From Maricaulis maris MCS10 (GTDB lineage: Bacteria > Pseudomonadota > Alphaproteobacteria > Caulobacterales > Maricaulaceae), in NCBI RefSeq assembly GCF_000014745.1, contig NC_008347.1, forward strand, positions 2,310,001-2,374,000: a stretch of 64,000 bases of DNA. The letters are read 5' to 3'. The notes below the pieces were generated by a model. It worked only from the letters and a program-made list of their open reading frames with translations, was not told the DNA's origin and ran no database searches. The number at the start of each line of letters is the position of its first letter. The first letter of the stretch is position 1. Shown one piece after another: positions 50,505 to 59,238 of this stretch. The translations under genes were made by a program, and so were the position numbers.

Positions 50505-51653
50505 TTGGAATCAGGTGGACGCACTTTGAACATTGTTGATCTCTTTTGTGGCTGCGGTGGCCTCTCACTCGGTGCCCACTACGCCGGGTTCAACACCGCT
50601 TTGGCGGTCGATGTCGACAACGACCTCCGCTCTGCGTACCGCCGCAATTTCGGCGTCGGAAACGCTGAGAAACTCGATCTCGCCAAAACGAAGGCGGCTA
50701 CTCTAAAGCGCAAATCAGGGCCTGAGCGCCCTGTTGGTGTGATCGGCGGCCCGCCCTGCCAAGGGTTCAGCGTTATGGGGCGTTCAATTGATGATGATCC
50801 CAGAAACAATTTGGCGGTCCGTTTCATTGAACTCACGGCAGCTTTGGGCCCCAAGTTTTTCGTGATGGAGAACGTCCCCGGCATATTGGCACCGCGACAT
50901 AAATCCACTGTCGATGCCGTGCTTTCATCAATCCCTGACCACTACGAGGTACTCGGGCCAATCAAACTGAACGCGGCGGATTTTGGCGCCGCGACCAGTC
51001 GAGAGCGCGTCCTAATTGTTGGCTTCAACCCCAGTGAAATGGATGCCCTTTCAGTGGCCGATTTCGATCGGGTGAAGTTACCCTCCACGTCTGTTCGAGA
51101 AGCCATTCACGATCTACCTTCGCCTAGCGCGGGCGTTCGTAAAGACGGCGGATACGACTGGGTCAAGTACACAACTGAACCCAAAAGTGCGTACGCTCGA
51201 AAGATGCGCACTCCACCACCGCGAGGCTATTTGCCAGAATACGCGAGGCAGCTGTTCGCCAAGGGTTATGTAACCGGGCTTCAACCGACCGAGCATACCG
51301 CCAAGACTATTGAACGCTTCTCGGAAACCCTGCCAGGCAAGCAAGAATCCGTCAGTCGGTATCAACGTCTCAGTTGGGAGGGTATCGCTCCGACACTGCG
51401 CGCTGGCACAGGATCAGACAAAGGCTCCTATCAAGCCGCTCGCCCAATACATCCACGCGAGCCGCGTGTGATTTCAATTCGAGAAGCCGCTCGACTTCAA
51501 GGCTTTCCTGATTGGTTTCTGTTTCACCCGACCAAGTGGCACAGCCACAGGATGATCGGAAATAGCGTCTCACCGATATTTTCGGAAGCGATTTTTAGTG
51601 TGATAGCAAGCAAGTTGGACTCGAAGAACGCGTTGCCGCTGGCAGCCGAGTAA
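50505..51653 (+). CDS. DNA (cytosine-5) methyltransferase
   Basis: 382 residues from TTG at 50505; TTG at 50526 has a better ribosome site (AGGTGG) and may be the true start. Motif I IVDLFCGCGGLSLGAHYAGF, motif IV with catalytic C85 in GGPPCQGFS, motif VI ENVPG, motif VIII SRERV, and motif X GNSVSP. Target recognition region between about 200 and 300. Specificity unknown. No restriction endonuclease gene follows, unlike a simple type II system. Confidence 0.94.
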   Translation: MESGGRTLNIVDLFCGCGGLSLGAHYAGFNTALAVDVDNDLRSAYRRNFGVGNAEKLDLAKTKAATLKRKSGPERPVGVIGGPPCQGFSVMGRSIDDDPRNNLAVRFIELTAALGPKFFVMENVPGILAPRHKSTVDAVLSSIPDHYEVLGPIKLNAADFGAATSRERVLIVGFNPSEMDALSVADFDRVKLPSTSVREAIHDLPSPSAGVRKDGGYDWVKYTTEPKSAYARKMRTPPPRGYLPEYARQLFAKGYVTGLQPTEHTAKTIERFSETLPGKQESVSRYQRLSWEGIAPTLRAGTGSDKGSYQAARPIHPREPRVISIREAARLQGFPDWFLFHPTKWHSHRMIGNSVSPIFSEAIFSVIASKLDSKNALPLAAE

Positions 51654-51693
51654 ACTACCTTATCCCCCACCTCACAGCGCCTAAACTGCGCCC

Positions 51694-51945
51694 ATGCCTT
51701 GATTCAAGAACACTCCTGAGCGCCGTGCGGTTCCAGCGTGGATGGCGATTGCCATACGTCGAACGGGGCATGACACCGTGTCGATGGCGGAGACAGCCGA
51801 GGTAACGGTTACGACTTTGCATCGGTGGGCGCGCGAGCAGGTGGCGACCGGCCATCTCTCTACATCGCCCCAAACACTCCGTCATCCCACGGGGATCGCG
51901 CAGCGGGCATCCGGGGGACCTCGGCTCGCCGGGTTGATCGCTTAG
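51694..51945 (+). pseudogene. HTH fragment with in-frame TGA at codon 3
   Basis: ATG-CCT-TGA then an open frame to 51945: FKNTPERRAVPAWMAIAI and MAETAEVTVTTLHRWAREQ, a helix-turn-helix-like segment. A TGA read as CGA would restore a natural start (MPRFKNTPE). An internal ATG at 51742 gives a 67-residue product. Looks like a broken small regulator or transposase piece at the right edge of the island. Confidence 0.4.
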
Positions 51946-51986
51946 ACGCGCTGGCGGAGGCAGAACGACCGGCGGGGTGGATGGGG

Positions 51987-52020
51987 TCCCCCGGATCGCG
52001 GCTTTGCCGCGACCGGGGGA
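51987..52020. repeat. Long GC-rich hairpin
   Basis: TCCCCCGG-A-TCGCGG-CTTTG-CCGCGA-CCGGGGGA, an almost perfect stem of 14 pairs. Similar hairpins occur dispersed in many alphaproteobacterial genomes; it has no T-run and is not a terminator. Confidence 0.7.
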
Positions 52021-52160
52021 TGACGGTGGGAGATGGGGCGGTGGGTCCTCGCCCAGACAAGGCGAGGTGGCTGGACGCGTCAGCGGCCAGACGGAGTGGG
52101 TGATCGGCGGCCAGCGACGGAACGCTCACGCGTTTCGCCCCTTCCGCCCCTTCTGGGCAC

Positions 52161-52342
52161 CTTCCCCATCAAGGGGAAGGACCTCAATTGCTTCTCCCCG
52201 ACCGGGGAGAAGTGGCCCGCAGGGTCGATGAGGGGCGGCGCGGCAGCGCCAATAAAAAGCCTTCCCATGCGCCGCAGGGCAGCGCGCCCCTCACCCCCTA
52301 CGCGCTAACGCGCTCCGGGACCTCTCCCCGGTCGGGGAGAGG
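52161..52342. repeat. Composite hairpin repeat next to 52349 gene
   Basis: Three hairpins in 180 bases: CTTCCCC-ATC-A-GGGGAAG (52161-52180), CTTCTCCCCGACCGGGGAGAAG (52190-52211) and CCTCTCCCCGGTCGGGGAGAGG (52321-52342), with GATGAGGGG and CCCCTCACC in between. Typical of abundant dispersed repeats in proteobacteria; likely non-coding. Confidence 0.7.
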
Positions 52343-52348
52343 CAGAAA

Positions 52349-52894
52349 CTAACCCGGAAACAGCATCAGGCCGATCTCGCGCACATCCTTGCCGTCGCGC
52401 ACCAGGCAGTTCGCGCTCTCCAGGCCCTGGACGTAGCAGGCCATGTCGCGGGCTTCGGCGCGCAGGGCGTTGATGTCGGCGTCGGTGAGGCCTTCGGCGG
52501 GGAGGAAGGGGAATTCGGCGTCCTCGCCGGGGATGTGGGTGGTGTTGTCGAGGTCGGTGAAGGCGGCGAGCCAGTAGCCGAGGCGGGTCGGCATGTCGCC
52601 GTCGGCGGGCGAGGCGAGGAGCATGACCTCGTCGGTGGGATATTGGCGCTGGAAGCGGATCTCGCCATCACTGGCGACCAGGGTGAGCGTGGCGCGGACG
52701 CGGCCATCCTCGCCGCAGATCGTGACCGCTTCGGCGACCAGCCCGCTGTCGGGATCGCCGCCCCAATGGGCCATGGCGACATGGTCGCAATCGTCCGGGG
52801 CCGCAGCCGCCGGGCCTTTCTGGGCCAGGGCCGGTGTGGCGAGGGCGGCCAGGGCGGCGAGGCTGGCGACAAGTGTGCGTGTGGTCGATGTCAT
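52349..52894 (-). CDS. Secreted hypothetical protein
   Basis: 181 residues with signal peptide (RTLVASLAALAALATPALAQ). Four Cys in the mature part (DDCDHV, VTICGEDG, MACYVQG, ANCLVRD) allow two disulfides. No family recognised. Surrounded by repeats on both sides. Confidence 0.72.
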   Translation of the reverse strand: MTSTTRTLVASLAALAALATPALAQKGPAAAAPDDCDHVAMAHWGGDPDSGLVAEAVTICGEDGRVRATLTLVASDGEIRFQRQYPTDEVMLLASPADGDMPTRLGYWLAAFTDLDNTTHIPGEDAEFPFLPAEGLTDADINALRAEARDMACYVQGLESANCLVRDGKDVREIGLMLFPG

Positions 52895-53096
52895 GAGGGT
52901 CCCCTGTCTGTCGGCTCAAGCTAGCGAGGCGAAGATGACTGTACAATGAGCCAAATGGGTGACGGGCGGGGGCGTCTGTTCGCGGCACCCGCCCCCTTCG
53001 ACCCGGTGCTGCGCACCGGCCCACTTCCCCCGCAAGCGGGGGCAGAAAGGAATCCGCCACTTCCCGACAAAACAGGCGCACCGCGCGGTTTGAGCC
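52895..53096. other. Gene-free spacer
   Basis: Upstream of the 52349 gene, holding its promoter on the minus strand; no other signal seen. Confidence 0.35.
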
Positions 53097-53220
53097 ATAC
53101 AGTCCTTGTCAGCCAGCAGGCCGCATCCGGTTTTCCAGCTCAAGGGTGAAACCGCGCAGCGGCGCTTCGCGCCCTTGACCTGGAAAACCGGATGCGGCGA
53201 ACTCTCGGCAAGGATTGTAT
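53097..53220 (+). repeat. Palindromic element, copy 3: 19-bp arms, hairpin module inverted relative to copies 1 and 2
   Basis: Inner arms GCCGCATCCGGTTTTCCAG (53120-53138) and exact complement (53180-53198). Core closing stem TCAAGGG/CCCTTGA and TGAAA as in the others, but the hairpins are CCGC-GCA-GCGG and CGC-TTC-GCG, which is the reverse complement order of copies 1 and 2 with two bases lost. The internal-loop motif (CAGCCAGC) lies left of the arm, as the complement of GCTGGCTG found right in the others. Outer stem 53097-53108 with 53209-53220. Confidence 0.85.
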
Positions 53221-53280
53221 GGGTGGGTGAGCGCGGATGCGCCCTTCCGGACGTCGTTTATCCCCGCTGTGCACCAACTT

Positions 53281-53382
53281 CCTTCTCCCTCGGGAGAAGG
53301 TGTCCGGAGGCCGGATGAGGGGGGAAACACCTGCACTCACCGGGATTTACCCCTCACCCTGGCCCTCTCACAAGGGAGAGGG
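53281..53382. repeat. Dispersed hairpin repeat of the CTTCTCCC...GGGAGAAGG type
   Basis: CCTTCTCCCTCGGGAGAAGG (53281-53300) and CCCTCTCACAAGGGAGAGGG (53363-53382) with CCGGATGAGGGG and CCCCTCACCC between. It resembles the 52161 repeat in plan. Confidence 0.7.
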
Positions 53383-53758
53383 AAAGTGCGCTCTGCCAGA
53401 AAATCCAGAAAACTTATCCTCCCCCCTTCACCCAGCGCGATAATGCCCTCGGTTTTCGGGATGGGAGGCACGGGCCCTGTCACTTGTGCCCGGGAACTTG
53501 CGGAGCCTGTCCGCGTCTCGGGGATGACATCCCGACACTCCGGCAGGGCGTGCGATCAGGTCCAGGGGCACTAAACGACCGACCCTCAGTACCTGGCGCA
53601 TTGGAATCGGGGGCGAGAGCGTCCGGGAAATCTCCGCGAGCGGGATGCTTGTCGAAGCCTACCGTTATTCAATCAGCGCTTTATCGGCTCCGGCCGACAT
53701 CCCGCTCCCTCCCAACTCTCCGGCGCGAAAGCGTGCGGAGCCACAGGCGTGCCCGGCG
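53383..53758. other. Gene-poor region
   Basis: About 375 bases with open frames on both strands that match no recognised protein and lack ribosome sites. No terminator of the 53759 gene was found. Confidence 0.35.
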
Positions 53759-54727
53759 TCAGCTGGACGCTGCACTCGTCGTCGCCACGGTGCTGCCGGC
53801 AATCACCGCGGCCATCATGGCGGCCTGGGCGGCGATGACGGCGGTCAGGGCGGAGAGGCTGCCGGCCGGCGGGGCGGGCCGGTCGGCGACCAGGATCTGC
53901 TGCGCCAGACGGGTACGGGCACCGCCGGCACCATTGCACTGGCGCGGCAGGGCTTCGCGGATCTCGGCCAGGGCGGGGATATCGGCAGCGGTCAGGCCTT
54001 CGCAGGACCAGGCGACCAGCATCGACTTGTCATGGTCATGACGCAGCTTGCGCTGGGCGCGGACGGCCTCGCGCAGGGCGCCGAAACCGGCGACGACCTG
54101 GTGCGGGCTGGTGCCCATCAGGGCGCAAAGACGGGCGCCCTCGTGCTTGTTCCCCTTGAGCACGCGGTCGGCGGCAAAGACCGCCTCGGCCTGGTCGCGA
54201 CGGGCGACGACCTCGCCGGGTGTCGCGCCTTCGGCGGCATGAGCGGCGGCAAACATGTCAGTGACCGACATGTCGCGGCGATACCAGGGCGGCTTGATCG
54301 CTTCCTTGATGGCAAAGAAACGGGCGATCAGCGTGTCGATGTTTTCGCTCGACAGGGACAGGACCAGCGCCGCGCGCGTACCGCCGGCATAGAGCGAGCC
54401 GGTGCCGGAGGGTTTGGCGGCGTCCTTCAACGCATTGCGGATGGCGAAATAGCGTTGCGGGTCAATCGACTGGGCCGCCATCATTGCCGCATAGATCCAG
54501 CGCAGCGTGCCACTGGGCGCACGCCAGCCACCTGATTCCTCCTTGAGGATGCGGAATATCTCGCGGGTGCGGGTGGTCAGGGCGCGGACATTGAAACCGC
54601 CCTCACCGGCCGGAGCGCGCACCAGGGCTGACGCCGCGAACGGACGGGCGCTGCTGTCCGGCTTTGGCCGGGCACGCTCAAGCGCCTCGAACAGGGCGAT
54701 ATAGCGGTTCAGCGCGGTCTCGGTCAT
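53759..54727 (-). CDS. Conserved hypothetical protein (DUF4003-like, tentative)
   Basis: 322 residues from ATG at 54727 (MTETALNRYIALFEALER). Helix-rich: WIYAAMMAAQSIDPQRYF, ARFFAIKEAIKPPWYRRD, DRVLKGNKHEGARLC. The C-terminus ends in hydrophobic SLSALTAVIAAQAAMMAAVIAG, a likely membrane anchor. The general plan is like DUF4003 proteins, not certain. Confidence 0.7.
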   Translation of the reverse strand: MTETALNRYIALFEALERARPKPDSSARPFAASALVRAPAGEGGFNVRALTTRTREIFRILKEESGGWRAPSGTLRWIYAAMMAAQSIDPQRYFAIRNALKDAAKPSGTGSLYAGGTRAALVLSLSSENIDTLIARFFAIKEAIKPPWYRRDMSVTDMFAAAHAAEGATPGEVVARRDQAEAVFAADRVLKGNKHEGARLCALMGTSPHQVVAGFGALREAVRAQRKLRHDHDKSMLVAWSCEGLTAADIPALAEIREALPRQCNGAGGARTRLAQQILVADRPAPPAGSLSALTAVIAAQAAMMAAVIAGSTVATTSAASS

Positions 54728-54957
54728 GTCACAGCCTCCATTGCAGGCGTTCAGCCTAGCATGAAGGGGCCCATTGGCCGGGCGGGACTGTCTGTGAGAC
54801 CGTCCCCCATGCCCGCCGCCGACGATGTCCGACCCCGACAATTCAGCGAAATTTCGACTCAAATCCGGGGACCCTGCTTAGACCTCGGGCAAGACATCCC
54901 TGTTTTCATGGGGCCTGACAGGTCGCCTTCGTGCGACCGGACGGGAGAGGTCACCTC

Positions 54958-55887
54958 ATGACAGGCAAGGCTCAAGTCGTTGTATTCGCGTCGCAGAAGG
55001 GCGGGTCGGGCAAGACGACCGTATCCGCCCACATGGCCGTACAGGCGGAATTGTCCGGCGCCGGCCCGGTCGCCCTGGTTGATACCGATCCGCAAGGCTC
55101 GATGGCCAAATGGTGGAATGCCCGGACCAGCAGCGTGCCGGCCTTCGCCCGCATCTCGGTGCCCGATCTGGGTCGCGACATCCAGCTGCTCGAAGAGGCC
55201 GGCTACCGCCTGATCATCATCGACACGCCGCCAGCGGTGACCTCGACGATTGCCGAGGTCATCACCCATGCCGATCTGGTTGTCCTGCCGACCCGCCCCA
55301 GCCCGCACGATCTGCGCGCCGTCGGTCCGACGGTCGATATCGTGCAGATGCAGGGCAAGCCACTGGTCTTCGTCATCAATTCGGCCACCGCACGGGCCCG
55401 GATCACCGGCGAAACCGCGGTCGCCCTGTCACAACACGGCACCGTCGCGCCGGTCACCCTGCATCACCGCGTCGACTTTGCCGCCTCGATGATCGACGGC
55501 CGCACGGTCGGCGAGGTGTCCGAGACGAGCCGCTCGGCAGTCGAGGTCGCCAATCTGTGGGCCTATCTGGATGACCGGTTGATGCGGATGCGGTCGGATG
55601 GATCGCGCGATCTGCTGGACCGCCCGCCGCGCTCGACCTTCGAGGCCGATATTCTCTCACCGGCAACGGCCGGCATGTCCGGCCAGGAGGTTGATGAGGA
55701 TGAGGAGGCGCTGGAAAACCAGCCCGGCTATGCCCTCGCCGGCAGCGCGCCGCCACCGGCCGCCCCGTCAGCGAACTCCAACTGGGATGGGGTTGAACGA
55801 CGCCAGGCTGATGCCGGTCCGCCGCCGGGCAAGGCCGACCGCCGCCGCGTCCCCCACCAGCCCTTCGGTCGCCGTTTCACGGCCTGA
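54958..55887 (+). CDS. ParA/MinD-family ATPase
   Basis: 309 residues. Deviant Walker A KGGSGKTT with the signature Lys (VVFASQKGGSGKTTVSAHM), Walker A' and B ALVDTDPQGSMAKWW and IIIDTPPAV. Beyond residue 225 a Pro-rich low-complexity tail with DGVERRQ. Orphan ParA proteins position protein clusters or cargo on the nucleoid. Followed 22 bases later by a small gene that is a likely partner. Confidence 0.9.
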   Translation: MTGKAQVVVFASQKGGSGKTTVSAHMAVQAELSGAGPVALVDTDPQGSMAKWWNARTSSVPAFARISVPDLGRDIQLLEEAGYRLIIIDTPPAVTSTIAEVITHADLVVLPTRPSPHDLRAVGPTVDIVQMQGKPLVFVINSATARARITGETAVALSQHGTVAPVTLHHRVDFAASMIDGRTVGEVSETSRSAVEVANLWAYLDDRLMRMRSDGSRDLLDRPPRSTFEADILSPATAGMSGQEVDEDEEALENQPGYALAGSAPPPAAPSANSNWDGVERRQADAGPPPGKADRRRVPHQPFGRRFTA

Positions 55888-55909
55888 ACCCCAGCAAGAG
55901 GACACCGCC

Positions 55910-56413
55910 ATGAGCGCCAGATATGCGAGCCTTCACGCCGGTCTCCTGGCCCGCAAGGGCGAGGCCTCCCCGGCCCTGCCTTCGCCGGCGGGACCGGTCT
56001 CCTATACCGACCAGCCGCAACGGCGCGACGCCGACCTGCCCCGGGCAGACACACCCATGATTGCCCGCAAGACCGGGCCGGACTGTCAACCGGCACGCGT
56101 GAACACGGGTCCCGAAAAGCCGGGCCAACCGGCAGTGGACACACCCGCTCCCGCCTCGCCGCTGGGCGGGTGTTGCAGCGGGGCGGCGCCCCCCAATTCG
56201 CCGCCCCCGCTGCCCGGTCCTGATGCCCCACTGACCCATCGCGCCAGCGTGCGGCTGACGGCCGAGCAAAAGCGCCGGCTGGGCACGGTCTCGGTACAGA
56301 TGAACTGGTCACAACAGCGCATTCTCGCCCTCGCCCTGGATGAATGGCTGGACCGGCTGTGCACGTCGGAGATGAAGGATTGTGCCTGCCTGAAAGCGCG
56401 CAAGGCAGGCTGA
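55910..56413 (+). CDS. Proline-rich protein with ribbon-helix-helix-like C-terminus, ParA partner (tentative)
   Basis: 167 residues. Disordered Pro-rich N-terminal 110 residues (LPSPAGPVSY, PLGGCCSGAAPPN), then HRASVRLTAEQKRRLG and VSVQMNWSQQRILALALDEWLD, which could form a strand plus two helices as in ribbon-helix-helix proteins. By position it would be the ParB-like or loading partner. Confidence 0.7.
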   Translation: MSARYASLHAGLLARKGEASPALPSPAGPVSYTDQPQRRDADLPRADTPMIARKTGPDCQPARVNTGPEKPGQPAVDTPAPASPLGGCCSGAAPPNSPPPLPGPDAPLTHRASVRLTAEQKRRLGTVSVQMNWSQQRILALALDEWLDRLCTSEMKDCACLKARKAG

Positions 56414-56468
56414 CCCCTTGCCGGGCCGGGGCCGGGGCGCTATCGCCCTTGCCTCAGGAGGCCCGGCC

Positions 56469-57251
56469 ATGAATGTACACGACCATAATCGCGACGCCTG
56501 GAACGCCGAGAGCGACAGCGGGACCAGTGAATGGTGCCAGCCGGTCGATGCAGCCACCATCGCCGCCGCGCGAGCCGGCGACTGGTCGGTCATCCTGACA
56601 CCGAACAAGTCTGTGCCCCGCGCCTGGTTCGGCAGTATTTCGGGAGCACGGGTCCTGTGTCTCGCCAGTGCCGGCGGCCAGCAGGCGCCCATTCTGGCCG
56701 CCGCCGGAGCCGAGGTGACCAGCGTTGACCTGTCCCCGGCCCAGCTCGCCAAGGATGCCGAAGTGGCGGCCCGAGAGCAGTTGTCCCTGACGACGATCGA
56801 AGCCGACATGACCGACTTCGCCGGCGCGGTGGACAGCGGCTATGACCTGATCTTCCACGCGACCTCCAATGTTTTCGCCAGCCGGCTCGCCCCGGTCTGG
56901 CGCGATTGCGCCGCGGTCCTGAAGCCGGGTGGCCGTCTTTTGTCCGGCTTCATGAACCCGGATTTCTTCCTGTTCGACCATGACGAGGTGGACGCCGGTG
57001 GCCCATTGACCGTCCGGCACAAACTCCCCTTCCAAGCAGCCCGTGACCTGCCGGCCGATTTGCGCGAGGCCCGCATCAAGAACAGGGAAGCGCTGGAGTA
57101 TTCGCACAGCATGCAGGACCAGATTGGCGGTCAGATCGATGCGGGATTTGTCATTGAAGGGTTCTATGAGGACCGGTGGTCGCCCGAAGCGACCCGACTT
57201 GACCCCTTCATGCCAACCAGCTTCGCAACGCTGGCGCGGAAGGCCTGCTAG
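56469..57251 (+). CDS. Class I SAM-dependent methyltransferase
   Basis: 260 residues from ATG at 56469. Motif I VLCLASAGGQQAPILAAAGA, acidic end VTSVDLSP, then IEADMTDF and LKPGGRLLSGFMNPDF. Substrate unknown, similar to Caulobacterales proteins of the SmtA/UbiE type. Confidence 0.88.
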   Translation: MNVHDHNRDAWNAESDSGTSEWCQPVDAATIAAARAGDWSVILTPNKSVPRAWFGSISGARVLCLASAGGQQAPILAAAGAEVTSVDLSPAQLAKDAEVAAREQLSLTTIEADMTDFAGAVDSGYDLIFHATSNVFASRLAPVWRDCAAVLKPGGRLLSGFMNPDFFLFDHDEVDAGGPLTVRHKLPFQAARDLPADLREARIKNREALEYSHSMQDQIGGQIDAGFVIEGFYEDRWSPEATRLDPFMPTSFATLARKAC

Positions 57252-57366
57252 CTACCCGAATATGCATTTCCGCTCTGAGCGCGATTGGCCCGCAATTGGT
57301 CAAATCGCCTTATTGTCGGCATGATTGTCGCCATAACCGCCCCTTCTGCAATTTCAAGGAGAGCGC

Positions 57367-57765
57367 GTGGCCCAGGCCTATTCCATGGAAGGCTTTGAAA
57401 TCCGTATCGACGGCAATGTGCTGGAGATGCGGACGGAGGGTATGCGCACGTCCGAAATGGCCACCGATCCAGGGCGGTCATTCCAGTCCTTCTTGAACAA
57501 TACGGATGTGCGCGGCATCCTGTTTGACGTTCGCGGCGCCCATTACAAGTTCACCGACATAGAGTGGGATGAACGCGCCCGACTGCTGGGGCGCCTGTGC
57601 CACCATGTCCCGACAGCGATCATCAGCCGCCCGGACCAGTCCGCACAAATCGCCCGTATCGTCGAGCAGATCGAAATACGGGGCGGCATGGCGCTGGCCT
57701 GTCGCTCGCGTCGATCGGCCCGTGACTGGATCGACACACTCACTGAAACCAACCCGACCGGCTGA
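57367..57765 (+). CDS. STAS/SpoIIAA-like small protein
   Basis: 132 residues from GTG at 57367, AAGGAG upstream. Pattern of a SpoIIAA-like domain: RIDGNVLEMRTEG, RGILFDVRGAHYKFTD and ALACRSRRSARDWI. No role known. The fold call is by pattern only. Confidence 0.72.
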   Translation: MAQAYSMEGFEIRIDGNVLEMRTEGMRTSEMATDPGRSFQSFLNNTDVRGILFDVRGAHYKFTDIEWDERARLLGRLCHHVPTAIISRPDQSAQIARIVEQIEIRGGMALACRSRRSARDWIDTLTETNPTG

Positions 57766-57808
57766 CCACAACGGGGGCAAGGGTCCCCATGCAGGCGACC
57801 GGCTTGGC

Positions 57809-58444
57809 TCAGTGCATGGCGCCGCCTGCCTCTCCGGCAATCCGCTCGGCGAGCAGCGCCAGGATCAAGGTCAAACGCTGCGCCGGGCCACGCGCTTCCA
57901 GCAAGGCCTGTCGGTCATCGGATGGAAACGGCGCCGACATCGACAGCTGATCAACGAGTGTCGCCAACGGGGTCGCCCGCACGCTGTCCCAGTCGGCGGT
58001 CAGGTCCTCGGCCTTGAACCAGGCCTGCAGCAACTGCAAGAGCCGATCATGATCGCCCTCAATTGCGGCGCGGGGCAGACGGTCATCGCGATATAGCGAG
58101 TAATCCACCGTGGCGACCCGGTAGGGCGTCTGTCGTTCCACTTCGCGGACCAAGCGGAAGCGGCTGATGCCAACCAGGCTGATCAGATAGCGGCCATCAC
58201 CCGTTTCCTGCCATTGCTTGAGACGCCCGACGCTCCCGGTTCCCGCCAGCACCGGTTGTTGCAGATCCGTGCCGGAACGCGACTGGATAATGCCGAGATG
58301 ACCTGAACCACGCCGGACATCGTCAAGCATGTTGAGATAGCGTGGCTCGAACACGTTCAGGGGCAGTATCTCGCCGGGCAGCAGGATCACACCCTGCAAC
58401 GGGAACAGGGGCAGGTCTTCAGGCGGGTCGATTGGATGGCTCAT
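57809..58444 (-). CDS. LON substrate-binding domain protein
   Basis: 211 residues from ATG at 58444 (MSHPIDPPEDLPLFPLQG); a GTG at 58465 is the alternative start. LPLFPLQGVILLPGEILPLNVFEPRYLNML is the N-terminal LON signature; no protease or ATPase domain (COG2802 type). Function unknown, possibly a substrate binder or adaptor. Confidence 0.9.
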   Translation of the reverse strand: MSHPIDPPEDLPLFPLQGVILLPGEILPLNVFEPRYLNMLDDVRRGSGHLGIIQSRSGTDLQQPVLAGTGSVGRLKQWQETGDGRYLISLVGISRFRLVREVERQTPYRVATVDYSLYRDDRLPRAAIEGDHDRLLQLLQAWFKAEDLTADWDSVRATPLATLVDQLSMSAPFPSDDRQALLEARGPAQRLTLILALLAERIAGEAGGAMH

Positions 58445-58541
58445 GTCTTGGAAATAGGGCAGCACCGCCCCTACGCCAAGGCCGGAGCGGGTCGGATATG
58501 CGGTGTTCCGCTATCCGACCCGCCCCCTCATGCCTGACCGG

Positions 58542-59060
58542 TCAGCCCTGTGGGCTCATGCCCATCATGTCGGCCTTGCCCACAGGCGCACCGAGTTGCC
58601 TGAGGATATTGTAGACTGTCGAGGCGTGGAAAAGCGCATTCGTCAGAATGAAATTCTGGAGATAGGCCTGACGCGGCAGGGTCATTTCGCGACCCCGGCC
58701 GGCCGGAAACGTGATGTCCGCATGCGGATCGGCATCGATGGCCGCCGAGTCCAGGGCCCAGACAACCTCCCGGGCCTTCGCGATACGGGCCCGCAAATCC
58801 GCGAAACTCGTCTCATCATCGCTCAACGAAACAGGCTCGACACCCGCGAGGCGGGACATGCCCCGCACTGTGAAGTCAGACACCAACTGAACCTGACGGG
58901 CGAGAGCGAACATGTCGGGTGCGAGGCGCCAGTTCAGCCAGACGCTATCCTCCACATCCTTGCTGCGGGCAAAGGCCTCGCCCTTGGTCAGGATGATATC
59001 GAGGGCGCGGTAGACCTGGTCCAGCTGTGCGCGGGCCACGGATGTCAGGGTCAGGCTCAT
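58542..59060 (-). CDS. DUF1993 family protein
   Basis: 172 residues. ARQVQLVSDFTVRGMSRLAG, LPRQAYLQNFILTNALFHASTVYNILRQLG, DinB-like four-helix bundle with His near NALFHASTV. Function unknown. Confidence 0.9.
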   Translation of the reverse strand: MSLTLTSVARAQLDQVYRALDIILTKGEAFARSKDVEDSVWLNWRLAPDMFALARQVQLVSDFTVRGMSRLAGVEPVSLSDDETSFADLRARIAKAREVVWALDSAAIDADPHADITFPAGRGREMTLPRQAYLQNFILTNALFHASTVYNILRQLGAPVGKADMMGMSPQG

Positions 59061-59238
59061 TTTGGTGTCTCCCCATTGATTGGTGTGGCTCAAATGGGGT
59101 GTCCCGCGAACAAGCACAAGACATTGCCGGCCCGCCCGAACAGCCAGGTCCGGATACAAGCCGACCGGGATCCGCTCGGCGGCATCCCGGTCACGCTCGC
59201 TTGATTGTCACGGCCAGGCCGCGACCCAGTTTCACCGG

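Noticed and set aside
47930-51700. Direct repeats or integrase marking the ends of the methyltransferase island
   Set aside because: None was found by eye; the island's borders rest on base composition only.
51987-52020. Terminator at the GC-rich hairpin
   Set aside because: There is no T-run on either strand after the stem.
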